DNA from: Pseudomonas sp. GGS8
GTDB lineage: Bacteria; Pseudomonadota; Gammaproteobacteria; Pseudomonadales; Pseudomonadaceae
Direction of reading: 5' to 3'
Assembly: GCF_024168645.1 (NCBI RefSeq)
Contig: NZ_JALJWF010000001.1
Span: 3,289,501-3,353,500 of the forward strand
DNA length: 64,000 bases
Of this stretch, positions 48,501 to 56,056 are shown piece by piece. Position 1 is the first letter of the stretch. Each line of letters starts with the position of its first letter. Both the position numbers and the translations under genes were made by a program. The notes beneath the pieces were generated by a model. It had not been told where the DNA came from. It saw only the letters and a program-made list of their open reading frames with translations, and made no database searches.

Positions 48501-48625
48501 GTGGGAGCTGGCTTCTGTGGCGAGGGGGCTTGCCCCCGTTCGGCTGCGAAGCAGTCGCAAAGCTTTTGGGGCCGCTTCGCGCCCCAACGGGGGCAAGCCC
48601 CCTCGCCACAGAAGCTCGCTCCCAC
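48501..48625. repeat. Nested REP: one doublet inserted into another
   Basis: Outer arms GTGGGAGCTGGCTTC and GAAGCTCGCTCCCAC enclose a complete doublet of the GTGGCGAGGGGGCTTGCCCC class (48516-48610). Confidence 0.82.
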
Positions 48626-48638
48626 GTTGGGTCTGGGT

Positions 48639-49898
48639 TTACAGCAGGCTGATCGGATAGCTGACGATCAAGCGGTTCTCGTCGAACTCGTTGTTGCTGA
48701 AGTCGCGCCGGATGGTGGAGTTGCGCCATTTGACGTTGAGGTCTTTGAGTGCACCGCTCTGCACGGTGTAGCCCAGTTCGCTTTCGCGGCCCCATTCCTT
48801 GCCGTCGCTGGTGGTGGCGGTGTGTACGTTGTCGCCGCTGATGTAGCGGTTCATCAGGGTCAGGCCCGGCACGCCCAGAGCGGCGAAGTTGTAGTCGTGG
48901 CGTACTTGCCAGGATTTTTCCTTGGCGTTGTCATAGCTGGCGTTGTAGCTGTCGTTGGCCAGGGTGCCGCCGCTCGTGCCGTTGACCCGCATCCAGGCGC
49001 TGTCGCCGGTGAGTTTTTGCAGGCCGACGTAAAAGGTGTTGCCACCGTATTTGGCCGAGAACAGACCCGACCAGGTCTTGTTGTCCAGCTCGCCCGCCCG
49101 GGCGCTGCCGTCATCCTTGCCGTAGAAGAACCCGAGATTGGCGCCCAGCGTCCAGTCGCCCAGCGGTTGGGTGTGGATCAGGTTGACGTATTGCTGGCTG
49201 TAGATGTCTTTGAGTTCAGCATTCCACAGGCCGATCTGAGTGCGCTTGTCGTTGAAGGTGTACTCGCCGCCCTGGAAGTTGAAGCGGTCTGAGGTGAACG
49301 CCGCTTTGCCGGTCATCGACATGTCATTCATGCTGCTATCGTCGCGCGGGCTGTTGGCGCGGAACTGGCCGCCGTAGAGCGTCAGGCCGTCGATTTCCTT
49401 CGAGGTGATCTGGCCGCCACGGAAGGTTTGCGGCAGCGAGCGACCGTCGTCCGAACGCAGGATCGGCAGCACCGGCATCCATTCGCCGACCTTCACTTCG
49501 GTCTGGGACAGCTTCGCCTTGAACGCCACATTGGTGCGACCGAAGTTATCCGCCGGGCGGCCATCGTGATCCAGCGGCAGCAACTGCGTCCCCCCGGTGC
49601 CTTTACCGCCGTCAAGCTTGACCGAATACAACCCCAGCACGTCCATGCCGAACCCGACGGTGCCCTGGGTGAACCCGGATTTGGCGTCGAGGATAAAGCT
49701 TTGCGTCCACTCTTCAGCCTTGCCCTGGGTCTTGGTCGGGTTGGTGAAGTTACGGTTGATGTAGAAGTTACGCAGGTTCAGGTTGACCTTGGCACCTTCG
49801 ACAAAGCCCGTTTCCTCGGCCAAGGCGGGCAGGGCCGCGCCGGCCAGTGCGATGGCGATCAGGCTGGGGAACAAATACTGCGGGGTGGAGGAAGTCAT
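48639..49898 (-). CDS. OprD-family outer-membrane porin
   Basis: 419 residues. Signal peptide ends ALPALA. The mature start (FVEGAKVNLNLRNFYINRNF) and the strands LTLYGGQFRANSPRDDSSM, WQVRHDYNFAALGVPGLTLMNRYISGDN and the end RNSTIRRDFSNNEFDENRLIVSYPISLL fit the 18-strand OprD family of substrate-specific porins. Converging onto pcaC, with PcaR-like inverted repeats upstream, it probably takes up an aromatic acid (PhaK/OpdK-like role), which is inference. Confidence 0.9.
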   Translation of the reverse strand: MTSSTPQYLFPSLIAIALAGAALPALAEETGFVEGAKVNLNLRNFYINRNFTNPTKTQGKAEEWTQSFILDAKSGFTQGTVGFGMDVLGLYSVKLDGGKGTGGTQLLPLDHDGRPADNFGRTNVAFKAKLSQTEVKVGEWMPVLPILRSDDGRSLPQTFRGGQITSKEIDGLTLYGGQFRANSPRDDSSMNDMSMTGKAAFTSDRFNFQGGEYTFNDKRTQIGLWNAELKDIYSQQYVNLIHTQPLGDWTLGANLGFFYGKDDGSARAGELDNKTWSGLFSAKYGGNTFYVGLQKLTGDSAWMRVNGTSGGTLANDSYNASYDNAKEKSWQVRHDYNFAALGVPGLTLMNRYISGDNVHTATTSDGKEWGRESELGYTVQSGALKDLNVKWRNSTIRRDFSNNEFDENRLIVSYPISLL

Positions 49899-50121
49899 GG
49901 GCTCGGGTCTCTCTAATTGTCAGGAGTAAGGCAGTGCACAGCCGCAACCAAGGGGTCGCAGACAAAAAATCGAATTTGGATAAGGGGGCGGGCGAGATCA
50001 GCCGGAGCGCAGAGGGCGCGTAGTCATGGTGTCGGACCTTGTTGTTATTGATTTTTGCAGGTGCGGACAATGGTGCGAGGGATGGGCAGGGGGATTCAAT
50101 TGGGGGGGATGGGGTTTTGGG

Positions 50122-50141
50122 CGATTAACGAACACTAATCG
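50122..50141. promoter_or_regulatory. PcaR-like inverted repeat upstream of porin
   Basis: CGATTAACGAACACTAATCG is a perfect inverted repeat (CGATTA...TAATCG) and shares 14 of 15 bases with CGATAAACGAACACT in the pcaI operator. It lies about 225 bases upstream of the porin start. Confidence 0.5.
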
Positions 50142-50326
50142 ACGCCAGGCTGGGCGCGGGCGGTATGAGGCATTCTTAATCAAATCCCATAGTTATTCGG
50201 GTTGATAGGGCACATCCGGGGGGGCGTTCTATTAATGGCGCTTTGTTTTGTTGATGTTAGAGGGCAGTATTTATTGCTTTAGTTGTAAGACGTTTCCTAC
50301 AGTGCGGGCCGTCATTAAAGGGTTAT

Positions 50327-50337
50327 CGATAATCGCC
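50327..50337. promoter_or_regulatory. Possible PcaR half-site
   Basis: CGATAATCGCC is identical to the core of the pcaR operator (37375-37385 region). No clear inverted partner at the usual spacing; it overlaps the palindrome TTATCGATAA. About 180 bases upstream of the precursor gene. Confidence 0.3.
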
Positions 50338-50515
50338 GGTTAAACTTAAGAATTGGTATTGTTGGTTATCGTAAAAAGATTTAAAGAGAGCCATGGGCTT
50401 GGCTGGAAAAGAAAAGAGGCCTTGCTATATTCAAAGTCCTCAGGCGGGCAAAAGACACTCTCATGCTTCGTCAGGGGATATTTTTCGTCATGCCGAAATA
50501 ACAAGGAGAAGTACC

Positions 50516-50776
50516 ATGAGTAATAAAGTCAATCAGGAACGTTTGGCCTCGGTTCTGGGACGGGCCGTGCTGGACGAAAAATTTGCCAGCGCCTTACACA
50601 GTGATCCGGCAGGGGCGGCTAAAAATATTGGCGTGCACTTAAGTACTGACGAGATCGCAGCGGTTAAAGGTATTGATGCTGCAAAACTGACGGCAGCCTC
50701 CTCCAGTATCCGGAACAACCTGGGGATACGCGCGGTATTTGATACACAGCAGCAGCAACAAGCGCGAATGGATTAA
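50516..50776 (+). CDS. RiPP precursor peptide, NHLP-clan leader
   Basis: 86 residues from the ATG at 50516, with AAGGAG eight bases upstream. The leader has the helical pattern of nitrile-hydratase-like (Os1348/Franean1_4349-type) precursors: LASVLGRAVLDEKFASALHS, DPAGAAKN, LSTDEIAAVKGIDAAKL. The likely core is the C-terminal 25 residues with SSSIRNNLGIRAVFD, a run of five Gln and a final ARMD. There is no Cys anywhere, and the last residue is Asp. First gene of a four-gene cluster of modification enzymes on the same strand. The family assignment is by pattern memory. Confidence 0.75.
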   Translation: MSNKVNQERLASVLGRAVLDEKFASALHSDPAGAAKNIGVHLSTDEIAAVKGIDAAKLTAASSSIRNNLGIRAVFDTQQQQQARMD

Positions 50777-50885
50777 CAATGGGTGATGCCATTTGGCGTG
50801 CCACGAAAGGTGGGCTTTCACGGTGGTACGCCGAATGGCCTTGTTAAACGCGTGACCTGAAGCGCGGGCACGGAGTGCATGATTC

Positions 50886-51362
50886 ATGTCTGTCACCTTG
50901 GCTCCAATGAATGACGCGGACTTTGTTACGTTCGCCGAAAGAGCCCTTGCTGAATATGGCGACGGGATGGTCGCCGCAGGCGAGTGGGTCCAGGAGGAGG
51001 CGTCGCAAAGGGCACGAAGCGTCTTCGAGCAGTTATTGCCGCAAGGGCGATTGACTGAAAAGAATCAACTCTGGGTGATCCAGGATCAAGCGCGGCGTAT
51101 CGGTGAGTTATGGGTTGCCGAACGACACGCGGGCGCCGGTCGGATCGCCTTCATTCTGGATATTTACATTGACCCCGGCGAACGCCGCCAGGGTTACGCA
51201 AAACAATCGCTGCTGGCCCTGGAGTCATGGGCGAGTCAGGCGGGATGCAAGGAAGTGCGGTTGCATGTCTTTGGTCGCAACGATGCGGCGCGTCGTCTCT
51301 ATGAACAATTGGGTTATGGCATTGCCAGTCTGACAATGGCAAAGCCGTTACCGCCAACCTAA
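50886..51362 (+). CDS. GNAT-family N-acetyltransferase
   Basis: 158 residues. The acetyl-CoA loop is in IYIDPGERRQGYAKQSLLAL (motif A, RRQGYA) and motif B in LHVFGRNDAARRLYEQLGYG. The N-terminal half (APMNDADFVTFAERALAEYG) is typical of Rim-like GNATs. Lying between the precursor and two peptide-modifying enzymes, 14 bases before the next gene, it may acetylate the peptide (N-terminus or side chain) or give self-protection; neither is shown. Confidence 0.85.
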   Translation: MSVTLAPMNDADFVTFAERALAEYGDGMVAAGEWVQEEASQRARSVFEQLLPQGRLTEKNQLWVIQDQARRIGELWVAERHAGAGRIAFILDIYIDPGERRQGYAKQSLLALESWASQAGCKEVRLHVFGRNDAARRLYEQLGYGIASLTMAKPLPPT

Positions 51363-51376
51363 GGGAAGGTTGAGAA

Positions 51377-52537
51377 ATGGACATCGGTAACAGTGGTCAA
51401 CGTGAGCTGTCGGTCGAGGATTTATTTCAGGGCACGACCTTCCTTGCGGATTCGGAGCCTTCGCGATTTGAAGTCTTGCTGGAGCGTGTCAGTCGAAATC
51501 GATACACCAGCTTTGTTGCGCTGTACACCGAACTTTTTCAGTTGTTCCCCAATGCTCCGCATCTGGCAGAGTTTTTTGAGCAGGCGTTTAATCTTATCGT
51601 TCCTCCGACCCGTGAACAGCGCTTGATTATTAATGACCCGGTGTTTCAAGTGTGGAATGTGCTGACGGCTCATTATGCCAACCTGGTCATTACGAAAAAG
51701 ACAGAGGACAGGAGTGAACTGGAAAAAATGCTGTTTGAATTTCCAGAGATGTTAGTGCGCGTTAAAGCGTCCGACAGTTCCCGCGTGAATCATTATTGCC
51801 CCCCCGTGCATCGCTTTGATGTCGATCCGCTGGTTGCGACAGTGATGCCGCCCAGCTATGAGTTTCCGAAAGATGAAGCCGTCCGCAAACAGTTGGAGCG
51901 TAGCGGTTATTCAGTACGGTTTTTTTGCGATGTGGTGAATATTGCCCTGTTGCGCATAGAACACACTTGGCCCGCCTGCCGCGAGCAAATCAAAAAACTG
52001 GTCAAGTCGATTTTTTATTTACCCGATGGTTCATTTCGAAGTTGTTCGGCTTCCCGCTTCACCGGAATCATCCTGTTGTCGAGTCGGGATGATTCGATAC
52101 TCGATCTGGAAGAGTCCCTGGTGCATGAGGCCACTCATCAGTTGCTCTATCACATTGTCGAGGCGTGCCCGATCGTTAAGGAAGAGACCTCGCGGGAGCC
52201 GTTGTACACCTTGCCGTGGTCGGGACAGAAGCGTGACTTTTATGGCTACTTCCACGCGTTCTTCGTGTACATCGCGTTGGTCAAATACCTGGGGCGGGTT
52301 CGTTCGCGTTCGACCGAGGAGCTGCAACGGGCGCAAAACCGTCTGTTGTACATTCTGCGAGGCTTGATCAAGGCATTGCCGGACTTCGAGGCCAGCACTG
52401 ATTTCACCCCACAAGGACGTCAACTTCTGGAAAACCTCGCCAAAGAGGTCAGAGCACTGGAAAACCAATATGCCGGGCTGTTGGCGATATCGGGAACTGA
52501 CACTGAGCAACAACGCTTGCTGGGTCTGACCGCTTGA
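51377..52537 (+). CDS. HExxH-motif peptide-modification protein
   Basis: 386 residues. His250-Glu251-Ala-Thr-His254 sits in SLVHEATHQLLYHIVE, followed by WSGQKRDFYGYFHAFFVYIA, whose His293 is a candidate further metal ligand. This layout fits the HExxH putative peptide-modification family (TIGR04267-type), some members of which are alpha-ketoglutarate-dependent peptide beta-hydroxylases. The N-terminal 200 residues show no domain I recognise. GGAAGG precedes the ATG at 51377. It is expected to act on the adjacent precursor. Confidence 0.78.
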   Translation: MDIGNSGQRELSVEDLFQGTTFLADSEPSRFEVLLERVSRNRYTSFVALYTELFQLFPNAPHLAEFFEQAFNLIVPPTREQRLIINDPVFQVWNVLTAHYANLVITKKTEDRSELEKMLFEFPEMLVRVKASDSSRVNHYCPPVHRFDVDPLVATVMPPSYEFPKDEAVRKQLERSGYSVRFFCDVVNIALLRIEHTWPACREQIKKLVKSIFYLPDGSFRSCSASRFTGIILLSSRDDSILDLEESLVHEATHQLLYHIVEACPIVKEETSREPLYTLPWSGQKRDFYGYFHAFFVYIALVKYLGRVRSRSTEELQRAQNRLLYILRGLIKALPDFEASTDFTPQGRQLLENLAKEVRALENQYAGLLAISGTDTEQQRLLGLTA

Positions 52538-52553
52538 AGCCAGGGAGGCTCAC

Positions 52554-54524
52554 ATGGGGATGTTTGATGCCTCGTCCTATCCCGAGGCTGGAGTAGGGCT
52601 GGAATACCATTTGCCACGGCACGGCCTTGAGGATAAATGGTCGGAGAATGGACTTGACCCGACTGTCGAGCGAATTCTCGCTGAGGGCTTGCCGCATTTC
52701 GATTACGTCGAGTTTCAGCCGACCCACTGCATCCTGCAGCCTCGTTTACTTGACGTCAGCGCTCAAGTACCGAGCCTGCTGCACTCGTCCAGTTTGTCCT
52801 TGGGCAGCGTGGGGATCGCGATGGATCGCGAGTTTCTGCGCATGACGCGGCGACTGTGTGACAAAACCCGCTCGCCGTGGCTGGCCGAGCATATTTCCTG
52901 GTCGCGTTTCCACGGTGGCGACACGCAGCACTTCATTTTGCCGACCCTGGCCCAAGAGGTAGCGGACACAGTGGTGGCCAATGCCATCGAATTGCGCGAG
53001 CTCACGGCAACGCAGCTGGTGCTGGAAAACGCACCGCGGTTGTTTTCATTGCCGGGAGAACAAGAGCAGTCCGAAGGCGAGTTCATCTCCAGTGTGGTGG
53101 AGCGCAGCGGTTCGGGCTTTCTGCTGGACCTCGACAGCGCGATGGCGACCGCCAGAACCCAGGGGTACGACCTGAACGACTATTTGCGTTCGTTGCCGCT
53201 GGACCGACTGATTGAAATTCATACCGGCCATCCGCGGCGGGATTGGGACATTTTGCGTGAATTGTTTACGTCATCCCCGGTGAGAGCGATCACCCTGGAG
53301 TGGGATATTTCGCGCAAAGCCGATGACGCGGAACTGTTGACCTTGATCAAGGCCATCAAGTCCTTGAGGCCCAAGGCCATGTTCTGGCAGGGACTTGATC
53401 AACAGGGCGCGCAAGAAGTGCGGGTGGAGGATGCACAGACCCCATTGAAACTCAGGGAAAGTACCTGGCTCAGCATTGGGGCGGAGTCGTTTTTTATTCG
53501 GGATCGGCAACGAGACTTGAGCCTGGAGTTTGACGTGACGTTGCTGCCGTTACTGCGCCACTTCTTGAGCCCGCAGACGCTGGAGAGTGCCTTGTTGCTG
53601 CCGGGGGTTTTGCAGAGTCCTGCGCAGGACGATAACCTGGTGTTCCTGAGAATGCTGGTCAATCACGGTGTTTTGTTGCCCGTCGCCAATCAATCGGACA
53701 GCGCCCCGTCCGGGGAGGGTAAACATCCGCTCAACCTTTGGAGTCGCTGGGATGCGGCGCTGGAGTTTTACCTGAGTACCCGGACCGGTTCGCACACGCC
53801 CTACATCAGCGTTGCCGAGCTGGAAACGGAGCTGGAGCTAAAGGCCTCGGCGCGACGCCAGCCGTCGGCGTTCAAGGACTATTGGTCCCATCCGTTCATT
53901 GCCCTGGAAAACCCGTTGCTGCCTGCCTGCACGATTGCTCAGCCGACACTGCTGGACTCGCTGTGCAATCGCCGCACGTCACGAACCTTCAGTGATCAGC
54001 CGTTGAGTCCGGCGCAACTGTCTCTGTTGCTCTACTACACGTGGGGCGCGACGGTCATGGAGCATAACCGCATGGGCGACTACTTCCTGAAGAAGACCTC
54101 GCCGGCCGGCGGTTCGCTGCAGGGCACCGAGGTGTATGCGGTGCTGATGAATGTGCAAGGTTTCGAGCGGGGTCTTTACCACTATTCGGTACGCCGTCAT
54201 GGGCTTGAGCTGCTTTCCCTGGAAGATCCGCGAATCTGGATCAGCGAGGCCTGTGGCGGACAGGCGTGGATCAAGGATGCGGCAGCGGTGTTCGTTTCCA
54301 CGGCGCGGGTCGAGCGAATGGCCTGGAAATACGAATTCAGCCGCGCGCTGCGGGTGGCGCTGATGGATGCCGGGCATCTGAGTCAGACCTTTTCACTGCT
54401 GGCCACCGCGCTGAACCTGGGCTGTTTCACCACCGCGGCACTACGCGACGAAATGTTCGAAAACCGCTTGGGGCTCGATTATCTGGAGGAGCCGGTGTTT
54501 CTGGTCAATGGAGTCGGGGGGTGA
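52554..54524 (+). CDS. Fusion: divergent MNIO (DUF692) domain + SagB-type dehydrogenase
   Basis: 656 residues. Residues about 10-265 follow the DUF692 barrel: GVGLEYHLP, YVEFQPTHC, LHSSSLSLGS, LAEHISWSRFHGG, LVLENAPRLFSLPG, FLLDLDSAMA, EIHTGHP and ITLEWD. Compared with BufB at 15331, DxN is DxD, EHAENY-type residues are lost, and the loop before the late His is about 14 residues shorter. A middle region (about 290-460) includes a possible wHTH and the SagB-style lead WDAALEFYLSTRTGSHTPY. The C-terminus (about 470-656) is a nitroreductase-fold SagB domain: RRTSRTFSDQPLSPAQL, SPAGGSLQGTEVYAV, GLYHYSVRRHGLELL, NLGCFTTAALRDE. GGAGGC precedes the ATG. Confidence 0.88.
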   Translation: MGMFDASSYPEAGVGLEYHLPRHGLEDKWSENGLDPTVERILAEGLPHFDYVEFQPTHCILQPRLLDVSAQVPSLLHSSSLSLGSVGIAMDREFLRMTRRLCDKTRSPWLAEHISWSRFHGGDTQHFILPTLAQEVADTVVANAIELRELTATQLVLENAPRLFSLPGEQEQSEGEFISSVVERSGSGFLLDLDSAMATARTQGYDLNDYLRSLPLDRLIEIHTGHPRRDWDILRELFTSSPVRAITLEWDISRKADDAELLTLIKAIKSLRPKAMFWQGLDQQGAQEVRVEDAQTPLKLRESTWLSIGAESFFIRDRQRDLSLEFDVTLLPLLRHFLSPQTLESALLLPGVLQSPAQDDNLVFLRMLVNHGVLLPVANQSDSAPSGEGKHPLNLWSRWDAALEFYLSTRTGSHTPYISVAELETELELKASARRQPSAFKDYWSHPFIALENPLLPACTIAQPTLLDSLCNRRTSRTFSDQPLSPAQLSLLLYYTWGATVMEHNRMGDYFLKKTSPAGGSLQGTEVYAVLMNVQGFERGLYHYSVRRHGLELLSLEDPRIWISEACGGQAWIKDAAAVFVSTARVERMAWKYEFSRALRVALMDAGHLSQTFSLLATALNLGCFTTAALRDEMFENRLGLDYLEEPVFLVNGVGG

Positions 54525-54554
54525 AGTGAACTGGCTGGTTTATTCACGGCCAAC

Positions 54555-54579
54555 AAAAAGCCCACCAATCGGTGGGCTT
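54555..54579. terminator. Bidirectional terminator between RiPP cluster and ttgC
   Basis: Hairpin AAGCCCACC/GGTGGGCTT with A-rich left and T-rich right flanks, between converging genes. Confidence 0.85.
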
Positions 54580-54595
54580 CGTGTTTACCGCGCTA

Positions 54596-56056
54596 TCAGA
54601 ACAACTTCATCTTCGGCGCTTCTTCTTTCAACGGCTCGTTCTTCGCCGTCTGTTCATTCCAGCCACCGCCCAACGCCTTGTACAGGTTGACCGCACTGGT
54701 CAGCTGCGCCAGACGGTCGGTGATCAGCGCTTGTTGGGCACTGAACAGCTGGCGCTGGGCGTCGAGGAAGGTCAGGTTACTGTCGACACCGATGCGATAA
54801 CGACGCTCGGCCAGACGGTAGTAGTCCTGGTTCGCGCTGACGAAATCACGCTGAGCCTGCAACTGCTCGGTGTAAGTCTGGCGTGCGGCCAGGCCATCGG
54901 CGACTTCCTGGAAGGCCGTTTGAATGGACTTCTCGTAGTTCGCCACGCCGATGTCTTTCTGGATCTTGGAGTAATCCAGGCTGGCGCGCAGGCTGCCGGC
55001 GTTGAAGATCGGCAGGTTGATTTGCGGCTGGAACAACCAGGTGCCCGAACCGCCCTTGAACAGACCGGACAGGTCCGGGCTCAGGGAACCGGCATTGGCG
55101 GTCAGGCTGATGCTCGGGAAGAACGCAGCCCGTGCCGCGCCGATGTTGGCGTTGGCAGCCTTGAGGTTGTATTCGGCCTGGAGAATGTCCGGGCGACGTT
55201 GCAGCAAGTCCGACGGCAGGCCGGCCGGCACGTCGCTCAGCAGGTCATCCGACAGTGGCTTGGCCACTTGCAGATTGGCCGGGATACCGGTGCCGAGCAA
55301 CAATACCAGGCTGTTTTCATCCTGGGCGACCTGACGGGTGTACTTGGCCTGTTGCGCACGGGCGTTTTCCACCGTGGTACGCGACTGGGCCAGATCCAGC
55401 GCCGAGGCTACACCCACTTCGTTGCTGCGCGAGGTGAGCTTGTAACTCTCTTCGTAGGCCCCGAGGGTTTCCTGGGTGAGTTTCAGCAGCTCCTTGTCAG
55501 CCTGCCAGGTCAAGTAGGCATTGGCCACGCTGGCCACCAGACTGATCTGCGTGCTGCGGCGCGCTTCTTCAGTGGCGAAGTATTTCTGCAGGGCTTCTTC
55601 GCTCAGGCTGCGCACCCGACCGAACAGGTCGAGTTCATAGGCGCTGATGCCGACGGTGGCCGAGTAGGAACTGCTGATGTTCGCTTCACCGGTTTGCGAG
55701 GCCCGTGCCGGAACCCGCTGACGGCTGCCGCTGCCGGTGGCCGAAACCGCCGGGAACAGATCGGCACGCTGGATGCGGTACTGAGCCGCATAAGCGTCGA
55801 TGTTCAGCGCCGCGACACGCAGGTCACGGTTGTTCTCCAGCGCGGTCTGAATCACCTGCTGCAGCGCAGGGTCGTGGAAAAACTGCTTCCAGCCCTGTTC
55901 GGCGGCGGCCTGGTTGGGCGCCTGGGCCGACGAATACGCCGGGCCTTGCGGGTATTGGCCCGCCACCGGTGCTTCAGGCCGCTGATAATCGGGTATCAGC
56001 GAGCAGCCACTTAGCACGAAGGCGGTGACTGCCAGGGAGAGTAGCGACTTGCGCAT
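54596..56056 (-). CDS. ttgC: RND efflux outer-membrane channel (OprM/TtgC)
   Basis: 486 residues. Lipoprotein signal with lipobox LSGCS, then the TolC-type repeats: [20 protein letters not shown] and [21 protein letters not shown] in the first half, [35 protein letters not shown] in the second. Forms the exit duct for TtgAB. Its start overlaps the ttgB stop by one base. Confidence 0.95.
   Translation of the reverse strand: MRKSLLSLAVTAFVLSGCSLIPDYQRPEAPVAGQYPQGPAYSSAQAPNQAAAEQGWKQFFHDPALQQVIQTALENNRDLRVAALNIDAYAAQYRIQRADLFPAVSATGSGSRQRVPARASQTGEANISSSYSATVGISAYELDLFGRVRSLSEEALQKYFATEEARRSTQISLVASVANAYLTWQADKELLKLTQETLGAYEESYKLTSRSNEVGVASALDLAQSRTTVENARAQQAKYTRQVAQDENSLVLLLGTGIPANLQVAKPLSDDLLSDVPAGLPSDLLQRRPDILQAEYNLKAANANIGAARAAFFPSISLTANAGSLSPDLSGLFKGGSGTWLFQPQINLPIFNAGSLRASLDYSKIQKDIGVANYEKSIQTAFQEVADGLAARQTYTEQLQAQRDFVSANQDYYRLAERRYRIGVDSNLTFLDAQRQLFSAQQALITDRLAQLTSAVNLYKALGGGWNEQTAKNEPLKEEAPKMKLF

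Larger units (their letters stand above)
49899..50515. other. Intergenic region between porin and RiPP-like cluster
   Basis: 617 bases, clearly more AT-rich in its right two-thirds than the flanking genes; no gene seen. It contains PcaR-like motifs at 50122-50141 and 50327-50337, and must carry promoters for both the porin (leftward) and the peptide cluster (rightward). An open frame starting at 50393 merely reads into the precursor gene. Confidence 0.6.

Noticed and set aside
50393..50515. Upstream extension of the precursor peptide to an ATG at 50393
   Set aside because: The extension has no family character, and AAGGAG is placed for the ATG at 50516.
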